Assembly (NCBI GenBank): GCA_050486285.1
Contig: JBJHCZ010000001.1
Location: 248,001-312,000, forward strand
DNA: 64,000 nt
DNA from: JAITWN01 sp050486285
GTDB lineage: Bacteria; Pseudomonadota; Gammaproteobacteria; SZUA-140
Direction of reading: 5' to 3'
Both the position numbers and the translations under genes were made by a program. Positions 52,188 through 59,486 of the stretch are shown in pieces (position 1 is the stretch's first letter; the number at the start of each line of letters is the position of its first letter). Below the pieces are notes generated by a model. It made no database searches and was not told the origin of the DNA. It worked only from the letters and a program-made list of their open reading frames with translations.

Positions 52188-53333
52188 ATGGAACTCACGA
52201 AGATCTTGCAGGGATACCGCGGGCCGGCGACTGCGCTGACGCTCGATTACGATCAGCGCCAGCGCAGCCGGCAGCGGGTGCGCCTCGACGACGGCCGCGT
52301 CGCGTTCCTGTTATTGCCGCGCGGAACGACGCTGCGCGACGGCGATTGCCTGAGGGGAGACAACGGACGCATCATTCGCATCCGGTCGGCGGATGAGTCC
52401 GTCTCGACGATCACGGCCGGCGAGCCGGCACTGCTCGCGCGTGCCGCCTGGCACCTCGGCAATCGTCACGAGCCGGCGCAGATCGGCGCGGGCTGGCTGC
52501 GCTACCGGCAAAACCCGGTCCTCGACGAGATGCTGCGCGGCCAGGGCCTCGCGCCGTATCATGAGCAGGCCCCGTTTGAGCCCGAGGGCGGGGCGTATCG
52601 GGAATCTACGGGGTCAGAGTCGTTTGACGCGACTGACCTGCGAATCCCCACTCCACTGCCAGAGTCAAACGACTCTCACCCCGACCATCTCCTGCAACTG
52701 CTGCGCCTCGCGAGCCCGGCATTGCCGATCGGTTCCTTTGCGTATTCACAGGGACTCGAGCAGGCAATCGAATCGGGTTGTATCACGGATGAATCATCGA
52801 CCGCCGACTGGCTGCTCGGCTTGCTCGCGCATATCCATGCGGGCCAGGAACTGCCGCTGTTCGCGCGCCTGTATCGCGCCTGGCAGGACGGCGATGCCGA
52901 TCGGGCCGCGGACTGGAACGACCGCGTCATCGCGCTGCGCGAAACCTCTGAACTGCGCGCCGAAGAACGCGACACCGGCGCGTCACTCGCGCGCCTGCTC
53001 ACGGATCTCGGCATCGTTGATGTTCGGCTCGACGGTCATGGCTATACCTCACTGTTCGCCTGCGCCGCCCAGCGTCTCGGCATCCCGCTGCCCGACGCCG
53101 CCGCCGGCTTTGCCTGGACCTGGGGCCAGAACCAGGTCGCGGCTGCGGTCCGCCTCGTACCGCTCGGTCAGACCGCCGGCCAGCGCATCCTCGCGCGCCT
53201 GATCAGCGCGATCCCGGATGCGCTGGCGCGCGGGCTCACGCTCGATGACGGGGATATCGGCTTCAGCGCCCCCGGCCTCGCGCTCGCGAGCGCCCGTCAC
53301 GAATGCCAATATACGAGGCTGTTTCTGTCATGA
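52188..53333 (+). CDS. ureEF: Fused urease accessory protein UreE-UreF
   Basis: A 381-residue protein. Residues 1 to about 138 are UreE, the nickel donor chaperone (GNRHEPAQIG, NPVLDEMLRGQG, then FEPEGGAYRES), lacking a His-rich tail. Residues from about 165 are UreF (DHLLQLLRLASPALPIGSFAYSQGLE, WTWGQNQVAAAVRLVPLGQ), which activates UreG. The linker between them, TGSESFD to NDSHP, is encoded by a palindromic repeat at 52609-52683. No ATG, GTG or TTG in frame precedes the UreF part, so UreF can only be made as a fusion. Natural UreE-UreF fusions are known in Bordetella; here the cause is visible. Confidence 0.93.
   Translation: MELTKILQGYRGPATALTLDYDQRQRSRQRVRLDDGRVAFLLLPRGTTLRDGDCLRGDNGRIIRIRSADESVSTITAGEPALLARAAWHLGNRHEPAQIGAGWLRYRQNPVLDEMLRGQGLAPYHEQAPFEPEGGAYRESTGSESFDATDLRIPTPLPESNDSHPDHLLQLLRLASPALPIGSFAYSQGLEQAIESGCITDESSTADWLLGLLAHIHAGQELPLFARLYRAWQDGDADRAADWNDRVIALRETSELRAEERDTGASLARLLTDLGIVDVRLDGHGYTSLFACAAQRLGIPLPDAAAGFAWTWGQNQVAAAVRLVPLGQTAGQRILARLISAIPDALARGLTLDDGDIGFSAPGLALASARHECQYTRLFLS
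52609..52683. repeat. Palindromic element inside ureE-ureF, 20-bp arms
   Basis: CGGGGTCAGAGTCGTTTGAC (52609-52628) is inverted at 52664-52683 with one mismatch, around a 35-bp centre resembling that of the rnhB element. Its 75 bp are a multiple of three and carry no stop in the ureE frame, so the reading frame passes through. Confidence 0.9.
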
Positions 53334-53962
53334 AGCGCGATCCCTCGCAGATCCTGCGCATCGGCATCGGCGGCCCGGTCGGCTCCGGCAAGACCGCGCT
53401 CGTCGATGCGCTGTGCAAGCGCATGCGCGACCGCTATCGCATCGCGGTCGTCAGCAACGATATCTACACGCAGGAAGACGCGCAGTTTCTGACCCGCAGC
53501 GGCGCGCTCGCGCCCGAGCGCATCCTCGGCGTCGAGACCGGCGGCTGCCCGCATACCGCGATCCGCGAGGACGCGTCGATCAACCTCGTCGCCGTAAACC
53601 GCTTGTGCGCGCGCTTTCCCGATCTCGATTTCGTAATGGTCGAGAGCGGCGGCGACAACCTCAGCGCGACCTTCAGCCCGGAGCTGTCGGACCTGACGAT
53701 CTATGTCATCGACGTCGCCGCCGGCGACAAGATCCCGCGCAAGGGCGGCCCCGGCATCACGCGCTCGGACCTGCTCGTCATCAACAAGATCGACCTCGCG
53801 CCCCATGTCGGCGCCTCGCTCGAGGTCATGGAACGCGACGCGCGGCGCATGCGCGGCGAGCGTCCGTTCGTGTTCACGAACCTCAAGACCGGCGCCGGCC
53901 TTGACGCGGTCGAGGCCTTCCTCCGCGAGACCGGCATACTCGACGCTCACCCCACCCGATAA
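53330..53962 (+). CDS. ureG: Urease accessory GTPase UreG
   Basis: A 210-residue SIMIBI GTPase that couples GTP hydrolysis to nickel delivery. The P-loop is IGGPVGSGKTALVDAL. The nickel-binding CPH motif lies in GGCPHTAIREDASINL, and ESGGDNLSATFSPEL and VINKIDLAPHVGASL follow. The ATG overlaps the UreEF stop; an upstream in-frame start at 53303 lies within ureF and is unlikely. Confidence 0.97.
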   Translation: MKRDPSQILRIGIGGPVGSGKTALVDALCKRMRDRYRIAVVSNDIYTQEDAQFLTRSGALAPERILGVETGGCPHTAIREDASINLVAVNRLCARFPDLDFVMVESGGDNLSATFSPELSDLTIYVIDVAAGDKIPRKGGPGITRSDLLVINKIDLAPHVGASLEVMERDARRMRGERPFVFTNLKTGAGLDAVEAFLRETGILDAHPTR

Positions 53963-53963
53963 C

Positions 53964-54000
53964 CCCCCTTCGCTCGCGAAGGGGGCGGGGGGATGCGAGC
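53964..54000. repeat. CCCCTTCGC hairpin with GGGGGATGC flank, copy 2
   Basis: CCCCCTTCGC (53964-53973) pairs with GCGAAGGGGG (53976-53985), followed by CGGGGGGATGCGAGCG. It begins one base after the ureG stop and could end the urease transcript. Its flank matches the copy at 50053-50088. Confidence 0.8.
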
Positions 54001-54106
54001 GCAGCGAGTCAAATGCAGCCGACCCGCACCGCGCTGGCCCGGGCCTTCCAGTGGTGTATGATGCAAGCGTCGGCCTTTGCCGGGCCGCCTTCACGGAGGG
54101 TCCCTC

Positions 54107-54685
54107 ATGAGCAAGATACTCGATGAAGTACTCGCTGCAAATGACAGATATGTAAAGGAATTCGGTGATCGCGGCAAACTCCCGCTGCCGCCGGCGCGGC
54201 ATTTCGCGATCCTGACCTGCATGGACGCGCGCCTGCAGCCGTCGAAATACGCCGGACTCGCCGAGGGCGACGCCCATGTGATCCGCAACGCCGGCGGACG
54301 CGCCAGCGACGACGCGATCCGTTCGCTGGTGATCTCGTACAAGCTGCTCGGCACCCGCGAGTGGTTCGTGATCCATCACACCAACTGCGGCATGGAGCTG
54401 TTCACCGACGAGGTCATGACCGACCTGCTCGCGAGCAGCCTGAAGACCGCGACCTTCGACGGCAAGGCCTGGAAGGACAGCGGCGGCGGCGGATCGACCG
54501 AGGGTCATTACATCGACTGGCTGACGATCAGGGACAATGCCGCCAGCGTCGTCGCCGACGTGACCCGGATCCGTAATCACCCGCTGGTGCCGCGCGAGAT
54601 CCCGATCTACGGCTATATCTATGACGTCAAGACCGGCAAGCTCAATGAAGTCGCCGAGGCGACGAAGGCGGGCAGGGCGCGCTGA
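54107..54685 (+). CDS. Beta-class carbonic anhydrase
   Basis: A 192-residue enzyme interconverting CO2 and bicarbonate. The zinc ligands are Cys38 in LTCMDAR (with the Asp40-Arg42 dyad), His91 and Cys94 in HHTNCGM; RNAGGRASDDAIRSL is typical of the group. It resembles the small beta-CA type found in mycobacteria and many proteobacteria. The ATG at 54107 has ACGGAGGG upstream. Next to urease it may hydrate the CO2 released from urea. It lies 144 bp after ureG and may have its own promoter (TATGAT at 54057-54062). Confidence 0.93.
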   Translation: MSKILDEVLAANDRYVKEFGDRGKLPLPPARHFAILTCMDARLQPSKYAGLAEGDAHVIRNAGGRASDDAIRSLVISYKLLGTREWFVIHHTNCGMELFTDEVMTDLLASSLKTATFDGKAWKDSGGGGSTEGHYIDWLTIRDNAASVVADVTRIRNHPLVPREIPIYGYIYDVKTGKLNEVAEATKAGRAR

Positions 54686-54751
54686 GGCGGATATCCGCCG
54701 AACTTCAGCGCAGCGCGAGGGGTCCAACTGTTGAAGTCATTACATTTCGAT

Positions 54752-54794
54752 GCTGAAAATCGCCCGGGAGGCCTGTTTTCAGCCCGTTTTTCGA
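54752..54794 (+). terminator. Possible terminator after carbonic anhydrase
   Basis: GCTGAAAA (54752-54759) pairs with TTTTCAGC (54776-54783) across a 16-base loop and is followed by CCGTTTTTCG. The long loop makes this only a moderate candidate. Confidence 0.3.
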
Positions 54795-54851
54795 TCCATT
54801 TGTCGGGGCGATCAAAGGCTTGTCATGGTCCGACCCCATAGGAGGCAGGAG

Positions 54852-55475
54852 ATGGTCAGGGCAGCAGTGGTGGCGTTGGCGCTGGTTGTGCCGGTCGGGG
54901 TCGCGCAGGCGAATTATTATTATGGGGAAGGGCCGTATATCGGGTTCACCATTGGGTCGACCAAGTATGATATCGGCGTTGAGAACTGGGGTGGGAACGC
55001 AGTTATATCGGGCAGTGTCGATGACGACGATGTCGGCGTCAAATTTTTCTGGGGATACAACCTGTCAGAAAATTTCGGAGTTGAGTTATTTTACGCGAAC
55101 TATGGTGAGACTTCTTTCGAAGGCATCGCCGATGGAAGTGGAGATTTATGGCAAGGCGAAGGTGAGTTCGCTGCCTTTGGGTATACGAAGAACAGTGGTT
55201 ACGGGTTCGCGGCAATTGCCAAGGTTCCAGTTGGAAGATACCTTGATATCTTCGGCAAGGCAGGTATGTACAGGTGGAGTACAAGATTGAATGGTACTGA
55301 TGCCGCTGGATCATTCAGTGTGAGTGACAGTGGGTCGGATATGCTGTTTGGTGGTGGGGCCGGGTTCAATATCACCGACAGAAGTTCATTACGATTGGAA
55401 TGGGAAAGATACATCAAGATAGCCGATGTATATGATGTTGACATGCTCTCTCTTGGGTTTATCCACAAGTTCTGA
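54852..55475 (+). CDS. OmpA-like/OMP_b-brl outer-membrane beta-barrel protein
   Basis: A 207-residue protein with a signal peptide (MVRAAVVALALVVPVGVAQA) and a mature part of alternating hydrophobic strands (YIGFTIGSTKYDI, VGVKFFWGYNLSENFGVELFY, LRLEWERYIKI) ending in Phe (LSLGFIHKF), typical of eight-stranded barrels of the OmpA-like family. The ATG at 54852 has GGAGG at good spacing. From about 55000 on, the coding sequence is clearly more AT-rich than its neighbours, with codons rarely used elsewhere in the window, suggesting recent acquisition. Its stop overlaps the start of the TonB receptor. The ligand is unknown. Confidence 0.8.
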   Translation: MVRAAVVALALVVPVGVAQANYYYGEGPYIGFTIGSTKYDIGVENWGGNAVISGSVDDDDVGVKFFWGYNLSENFGVELFYANYGETSFEGIADGSGDLWQGEGEFAAFGYTKNSGYGFAAIAKVPVGRYLDIFGKAGMYRWSTRLNGTDAAGSFSVSDSGSDMLFGGGAGFNITDRSSLRLEWERYIKIADVYDVDMLSLGFIHKF

Positions 55476-57532
55476 TGATCTCAGGGGGTGGACCCGCGAG
55501 GGGTCTGACCCCTTTGCTCCTGCTAGTTGCCGGACTCACATCGCCGGCATTCGCGGATGATTCCGCGACCGAACTCACGACCATCACGATCACCGCGCCC
55601 GGCCTGAGCCGGGACCTGATCGCGACGCCGGCGGCGGTGTCGGTCATTGACGGGCGCGACCTCCATGACGGCCGCCAGGCGCTTGGACTCGACGAGGCGC
55701 TGAACCGCGTCCCCGGGGCGCTGTTCCAGAACCGTTACAACCCTGCCCAGAACCTGCGCATCTCGATCCGCGGCTTCGGCGCGCGCGCGCCGTTCGGCGT
55801 GCGCGGCATCCGGCTGCGCGTCGACGGTCTGCCCGAGACGCTGCCGGACGGGCAGTCGCAGGTCGACACGATCGACCTCGAATCGGTGGAACGCATCGAA
55901 CTGATCCGCGGACCGGCCGCGGCAGTCTACGGCAATGCCGCCGGCGGCGTCATCGATGTGAGCACCGCCGATCGCCTGCCGGACGGCCGTAATCTCGAAC
56001 TGCGCGGGCAGGGCGGCAGCGACGGCTTTCGCCGGCTCGGCGCGCGCGGCGCGTTCGACGGCGATCCACTGCATGGCCATGTCAGCGCATGGGACATGAA
56101 GCATGACGGCTGGCGCGCGCAGAGCCGTACCAAAAAACGCCTCGCGCAGGCGAAGCTGATCCATGACGCCGGCACAGGCCGCCGCCATGCCTGGCTGCTG
56201 ACCGCCTATGACCAGCCGCTCGGCGAGGATCCGGGCGGTCTGACCCGCGCCGAGGTCGACGCGGATCGCCGCCGGGCCGCGCCGGCGGCGCTCGCGCTCG
56301 ATGCCGGGCAGCGCGTCGACCAGCAGCGCGTCGGCTGGGTATTCACCGATGCGGCGAGCCTGCCCGGCGAGCTCGGCGCCCATGCCTTTTATACGCGGCG
56401 CGACTTCGAGCAACAGTTGCCGTTCGCCGGCGCGAGCCTGGTCGGTTTCGATCGCGCATTCTTCGGCGCCGGCCTCGATTACACCGCGCGTGCGCGCATC
56501 GGCATGCGGCCGCTGCATTACACGATCGGCGTCGATGCGGCGCGCCAGCGCGATGACCGCTACCGCTTCGCGGTCGACGGCGGCGGCGCGGTCGGCGCGC
56601 AGTTGCAGGACGCGATCGAGACCGCGACCGCGAGCGGGATATTCGCGCAGGCCGATCTTGGCCTCACGCCATTCGTCGATGCGACGCTCGCGGGCCGCGT
56701 CGATCGCGTGCGGCTCGCGATCGACGACCGCTTCACCCCTGACGGCGCCGCGAGCGGCAGCCGCAACTATGACGAGTTCAGCCTCAGCGCCGGCATCGGT
56801 TGGCAGTGGCGGCCGCTGCACCGCGTCTACGCGAATGCCGGCAGCGCCTTCGAGACGCCGACCTTCACCGAGTTCTACGACCCGGCGCAACCGGCGCAGG
56901 GCTTCGACCCGTCGCTCGAGCCGCAGCGGGCGCAGGGCGTCGAGACCGGCCTCAAGGGCTGGGTCGGCGGCGCCACGCGCTATGAGGTTGCGCTGTTCGC
57001 GATCCGGACGAAGGACGAGATCGTCCAGATCGCCTCGGATCCGAACCGCTACGCGAACGCCGCGCGCACGCGGCGCGAGGGCGTCGAACTTGCACTGGTC
57101 CACGAGCTTTCATCAGCGGTGACGCTGACCGGCGCATATACCGCAGCACACTATCGCTTCCGCAGCTTCACCGGTGCGGCGAACGATCCAGTCGCGGGCA
57201 GGCAGTTGCCCGGCTTGCCCCGGCAGCAGGTCTACGGTGAACTCGCCTGGCGCGCCGCCTCGGGGGTGTATGTGATCGGCGACCTGCTGTATATCGGCAG
57301 CCGCTATGCCGACAACGAGAACACGGTGCCGGTCGCCGGTCATGTCGTCATGAATGTCCGCGCGGGACGGGTGTGGCAGGCGGGACGGACCGCGGTCGAG
57401 GTCTTCGCGGGCATCCACAACCTCGCCGACCGCGACTACTTCAGCAACCTCCGCGTCAACGCCGGCGGCGGCCGCTACTTCGAGCCCGCCCCCGGCAGAA
57501 ACGGCTACGCCGGCCTCTCCATGAGCTACTGA
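55475..57532 (+). CDS. TonB-dependent outer-membrane receptor
   Basis: A 685-residue receptor. A signal peptide ends near SPAFAD, a TonB-box-like TTITITAPG follows, and the plug domain contains RISIRGFGARAPFGVRGIR, VDGLPETLPDGQSQVD and ERIELIRGPAAAVYGNAAGG. The remainder is the 22-stranded barrel, ending in GLSMSY. The sequence most resembles iron or siderophore-type receptors, but the ligand cannot be called. The first codons contain a GGGGTC-T-GACCCC palindrome that encodes part of the signal n-region (ARGLTPLL). Translationally coupled to the beta-barrel gene. Confidence 0.9.
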   Translation: MISGGGPARGLTPLLLLVAGLTSPAFADDSATELTTITITAPGLSRDLIATPAAVSVIDGRDLHDGRQALGLDEALNRVPGALFQNRYNPAQNLRISIRGFGARAPFGVRGIRLRVDGLPETLPDGQSQVDTIDLESVERIELIRGPAAAVYGNAAGGVIDVSTADRLPDGRNLELRGQGGSDGFRRLGARGAFDGDPLHGHVSAWDMKHDGWRAQSRTKKRLAQAKLIHDAGTGRRHAWLLTAYDQPLGEDPGGLTRAEVDADRRRAAPAALALDAGQRVDQQRVGWVFTDAASLPGELGAHAFYTRRDFEQQLPFAGASLVGFDRAFFGAGLDYTARARIGMRPLHYTIGVDAARQRDDRYRFAVDGGGAVGAQLQDAIETATASGIFAQADLGLTPFVDATLAGRVDRVRLAIDDRFTPDGAASGSRNYDEFSLSAGIGWQWRPLHRVYANAGSAFETPTFTEFYDPAQPAQGFDPSLEPQRAQGVETGLKGWVGGATRYEVALFAIRTKDEIVQIASDPNRYANAARTRREGVELALVHELSSAVTLTGAYTAAHYRFRSFTGAANDPVAGRQLPGLPRQQVYGELAWRAASGVYVIGDLLYIGSRYADNENTVPVAGHVVMNVRAGRVWQAGRTAVEVFAGIHNLADRDYFSNLRVNAGGGRYFEPAPGRNGYAGLSMSY
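55500..55512. repeat. Short GGGGTC-T-GACCCC palindrome in the TonB-receptor signal peptide
   Basis: A 13-bp palindrome with the same outer bases as the larger GGGGTCAG elements, inside codons 9-13 of the receptor. It may be the remains of an element that created or altered the N-terminus. Confidence 0.45.
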
Positions 57533-57543
57533 GTAAATATATC

Positions 57544-57576
57544 GGGGTCAGAGTAGACGCAGTCTACTCTGACCCC
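57544..57576. repeat. Palindrome, 15-bp arms, loop GCA
   Basis: GGGGTCAGAGTAGAC (57544-57558) is perfectly inverted at 57562-57576. It lies between the convergent TonB-receptor and sugar dehydrogenase genes, ten bases from the latter's stop. Third copy of the 3-base-loop form. Confidence 0.93.
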
Positions 57577-57585
57577 ATTGATGGG

Positions 57586-58728
57586 TCAGGGTGCCGGGAC
57601 GAGGCGGACGAGCGCCGCGTCGGGGCGGTCGGGCAATACATAGAGATAGCCGTCCGGCCCGGTGCGGATGTCGCGAATGCGCCAGCCGAGGTTCTCCAGC
57701 AGCCGCTCCTCCTCGACGACGCGACGGTTCGCATCGAAGCGCACGCGCGCGACATGCTGGCCGGCCAGCGCGCCGGCGAACAGGTCGCCCTGCCACTTCG
57801 GGAAGCGATCGCCGGTATAGAAGGTCATGCCCGACGGCGCGATCGACGGCGTCCAGTGATGCAGCGGCGGCTCGAAACCGGTCTGCGGCGGCGCGGAACC
57901 GATGCGCGGGCCGAAATACTCGCGCCCGTGCGTGACCTTCGGCCAGCCGAAGTTCGCGCCGGCCTTCGGGATATTGATCTCGTCGCCGCCGCGCGGGCCG
58001 TGTTCGTGCAGCCAGATCACGCCGGTGTCCGGGTGCATCGTCATACCCTGCGGATTGCGATGGCCGTAGCTGAAGATCTCCGCGCGCGCGCCGGTGACGC
58101 CGACGAAGGGGTTGTCGTTCGGCACGGCGCCGTCGTCCTTCAAGCGGATCACCGTGCCCATATGCGTGTTGCGATCCTGCGCGCTGTCGCGCTCGCCGTG
58201 GTCGCCGACGGTGACGAACATGAGTCCGTCACGATCGAACACGATGCGCGAGCCGAAGTGCTGGCCGCTGCTGAGCGGCGGGTCGGCGCGGAAGATCACC
58301 TTGAAGTCGACCAGACGGTCGCCGTCGAGCCGGCCATGACCGACGTGGGTCGCGAGCCCGCGCTGATGCCGGCCTGCCCAGGTCAGATAGACGAGGCCGT
58401 TGTCGGCAAAGGCCGGATGCAACACGACATCGAGCAGCCCGCCCTGGCGCTGGGCGACGACCTCGGGCACGCCCTTGACCTGCACGCGGCTGCCGTCGCG
58501 CGGATCGACGAGATTCAGCCGCCCGGGCCGCTCGGTGACCAGCAGGCGGCCGTCGGGCAGGAAGGCGAGGCTCCACGGATGCTCGAAGCCGGTCGCGACG
58601 GTCTCGAGCGTGAAGCGATGATGCTGGCTGTCCTGCGTCGCGCTGCCGGCGGCCTGGGCCTGCGCGGCGATCGCGATCAGCAACGACCCCATTGATGTAA
58701 AAACCAGGAAACTGCGAATGATCGACAT
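57586..58728 (-). CDS. PQQ-dependent sugar dehydrogenase (soluble GDH/aldose dehydrogenase family)
   Basis: A 380-residue periplasmic six-bladed beta-propeller of the GSDH family. A signal peptide (MSIIRSFLVFTSMGSLLIAI, cleavage near AQA) precedes GFEHPWSLAFLPDGRLLVTE, then SGQHFGSRIVFDRDGLMFV, VGDHGERD, YGHRNPQGM and WLHEHGPRGGDEIN, which carry the PQQ and calcium residues of the family. The start at 58728 has GAGGTG upstream and its own promoter. PQQ synthesis genes are not in the window, so the cofactor must come from elsewhere in the genome or the medium. The sugar preference cannot be told. Confidence 0.9.
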   Translation of the reverse strand: MSIIRSFLVFTSMGSLLIAIAAQAQAAGSATQDSQHHRFTLETVATGFEHPWSLAFLPDGRLLVTERPGRLNLVDPRDGSRVQVKGVPEVVAQRQGGLLDVVLHPAFADNGLVYLTWAGRHQRGLATHVGHGRLDGDRLVDFKVIFRADPPLSSGQHFGSRIVFDRDGLMFVTVGDHGERDSAQDRNTHMGTVIRLKDDGAVPNDNPFVGVTGARAEIFSYGHRNPQGMTMHPDTGVIWLHEHGPRGGDEINIPKAGANFGWPKVTHGREYFGPRIGSAPPQTGFEPPLHHWTPSIAPSGMTFYTGDRFPKWQGDLFAGALAGQHVARVRFDANRRVVEEERLLENLGWRIRDIRTGPDGYLYVLPDRPDAALVRLVPAP

Positions 58729-58821
58729 GATGCACCTCGTGTGATCTGTTTCGACGAAAGCGTCCGCTGCGCGGACCGCATCCTGCGGACCGCGCGGGAC
58801 GGATGAGGACTGACCTGCACG

Positions 58822-58850
58822 ATTATAGCCGGATACGCTTCGACGACCAA
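58822..58850 (-). promoter_or_regulatory. Promoter of the sugar dehydrogenase gene
   Basis: On the minus strand TTGGTC (58845-58850), 17 bp and a perfect TATAAT (58822-58827), about 90 bp before the ATG at 58728. Confidence 0.55.
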
Positions 58851-58871
58851 AAAGTCCGGCAACAGCAGGGG

Positions 58872-59405
58872 TTAGCCTGTGGTTTTCTGATCCGACGTAT
58901 CGTGCTTCTTCTCGCCGAGCCGGTCCATGACGACGAACATCACGCCCGAGAACACGAAGGTCAGATGGATGCCGACCTTCCATGCCAGCTGTTCGTTGGT
59001 CAGCGACTCGACATGGACGAAGGCCTTGAGCAGTTCGATCGCCGAGATCGCGATGATCGAGCCGATCAGCTTGACCTTGAGGTCGGCGAAGTCGACATGC
59101 CCCATCCACGGCGGCCGGTCGACGTGATCGCCGGTATCCATCTTCGACACGAAGTTCTCGTAGCCGGCGAAGATGATGACCAGCAGCAGGTTCGCGACCA
59201 GCGCGAGGTCGACCAGCGTGAGGATGCCGACGATCGCGTCGCTGGTGCCGCCGCTCTCCCACGCCATCGGCACGACATGCACGAGCTCGCCGAAGAACTT
59301 GATCAGCAGCAGGATGATCGCGATGACGAGACCGACATAGAACGGCGCCAGCAGCCAGCGACTAGCGAACAGCATCGTTTCCAGCGCCTTCTCGATCTTT
59401 TTCAC
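58872..59405 (-). CDS. YqhA/UPF0114 family membrane protein
   Basis: A 177-residue inner-membrane protein with four hydrophobic segments and the family landmarks ALETMLFASRWLLAPFYVGL, LVDLALVANLLLVIIFAGYENFVS and DLKVKLIGSIIAISAIELLKAF. The function is unknown. It stands 143 bp from the sugar dehydrogenase gene and 81 bp from the M16 peptidase gene on the same strand. Confidence 0.92.
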   Translation of the reverse strand: MKKIEKALETMLFASRWLLAPFYVGLVIAIILLLIKFFGELVHVVPMAWESGGTSDAIVGILTLVDLALVANLLLVIIFAGYENFVSKMDTGDHVDRPPWMGHVDFADLKVKLIGSIIAISAIELLKAFVHVESLTNEQLAWKVGIHLTFVFSGVMFVVMDRLGEKKHDTSDQKTTG

Positions 59406-59486
59406 GGCGTTCTCCCCGCATCCGGTCGATGCGGCACACTATAGCCGGATTCCGGGAGGGTGAATACAGGGCAGATCAGGCTCGGG

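Noticed and set aside
53297..54727. Minus-strand frame across ureG and carbonic anhydrase
   Set aside because: Covers two clear plus-strand genes and an intergenic repeat; no homology-like motif.
58686..58698. GACCCCATTGATG shared between the start and the downstream end of the sugar dehydrogenase gene
   Set aside because: A 13-base identity without inverted partner; chance cannot be excluded and no element boundary is visible.
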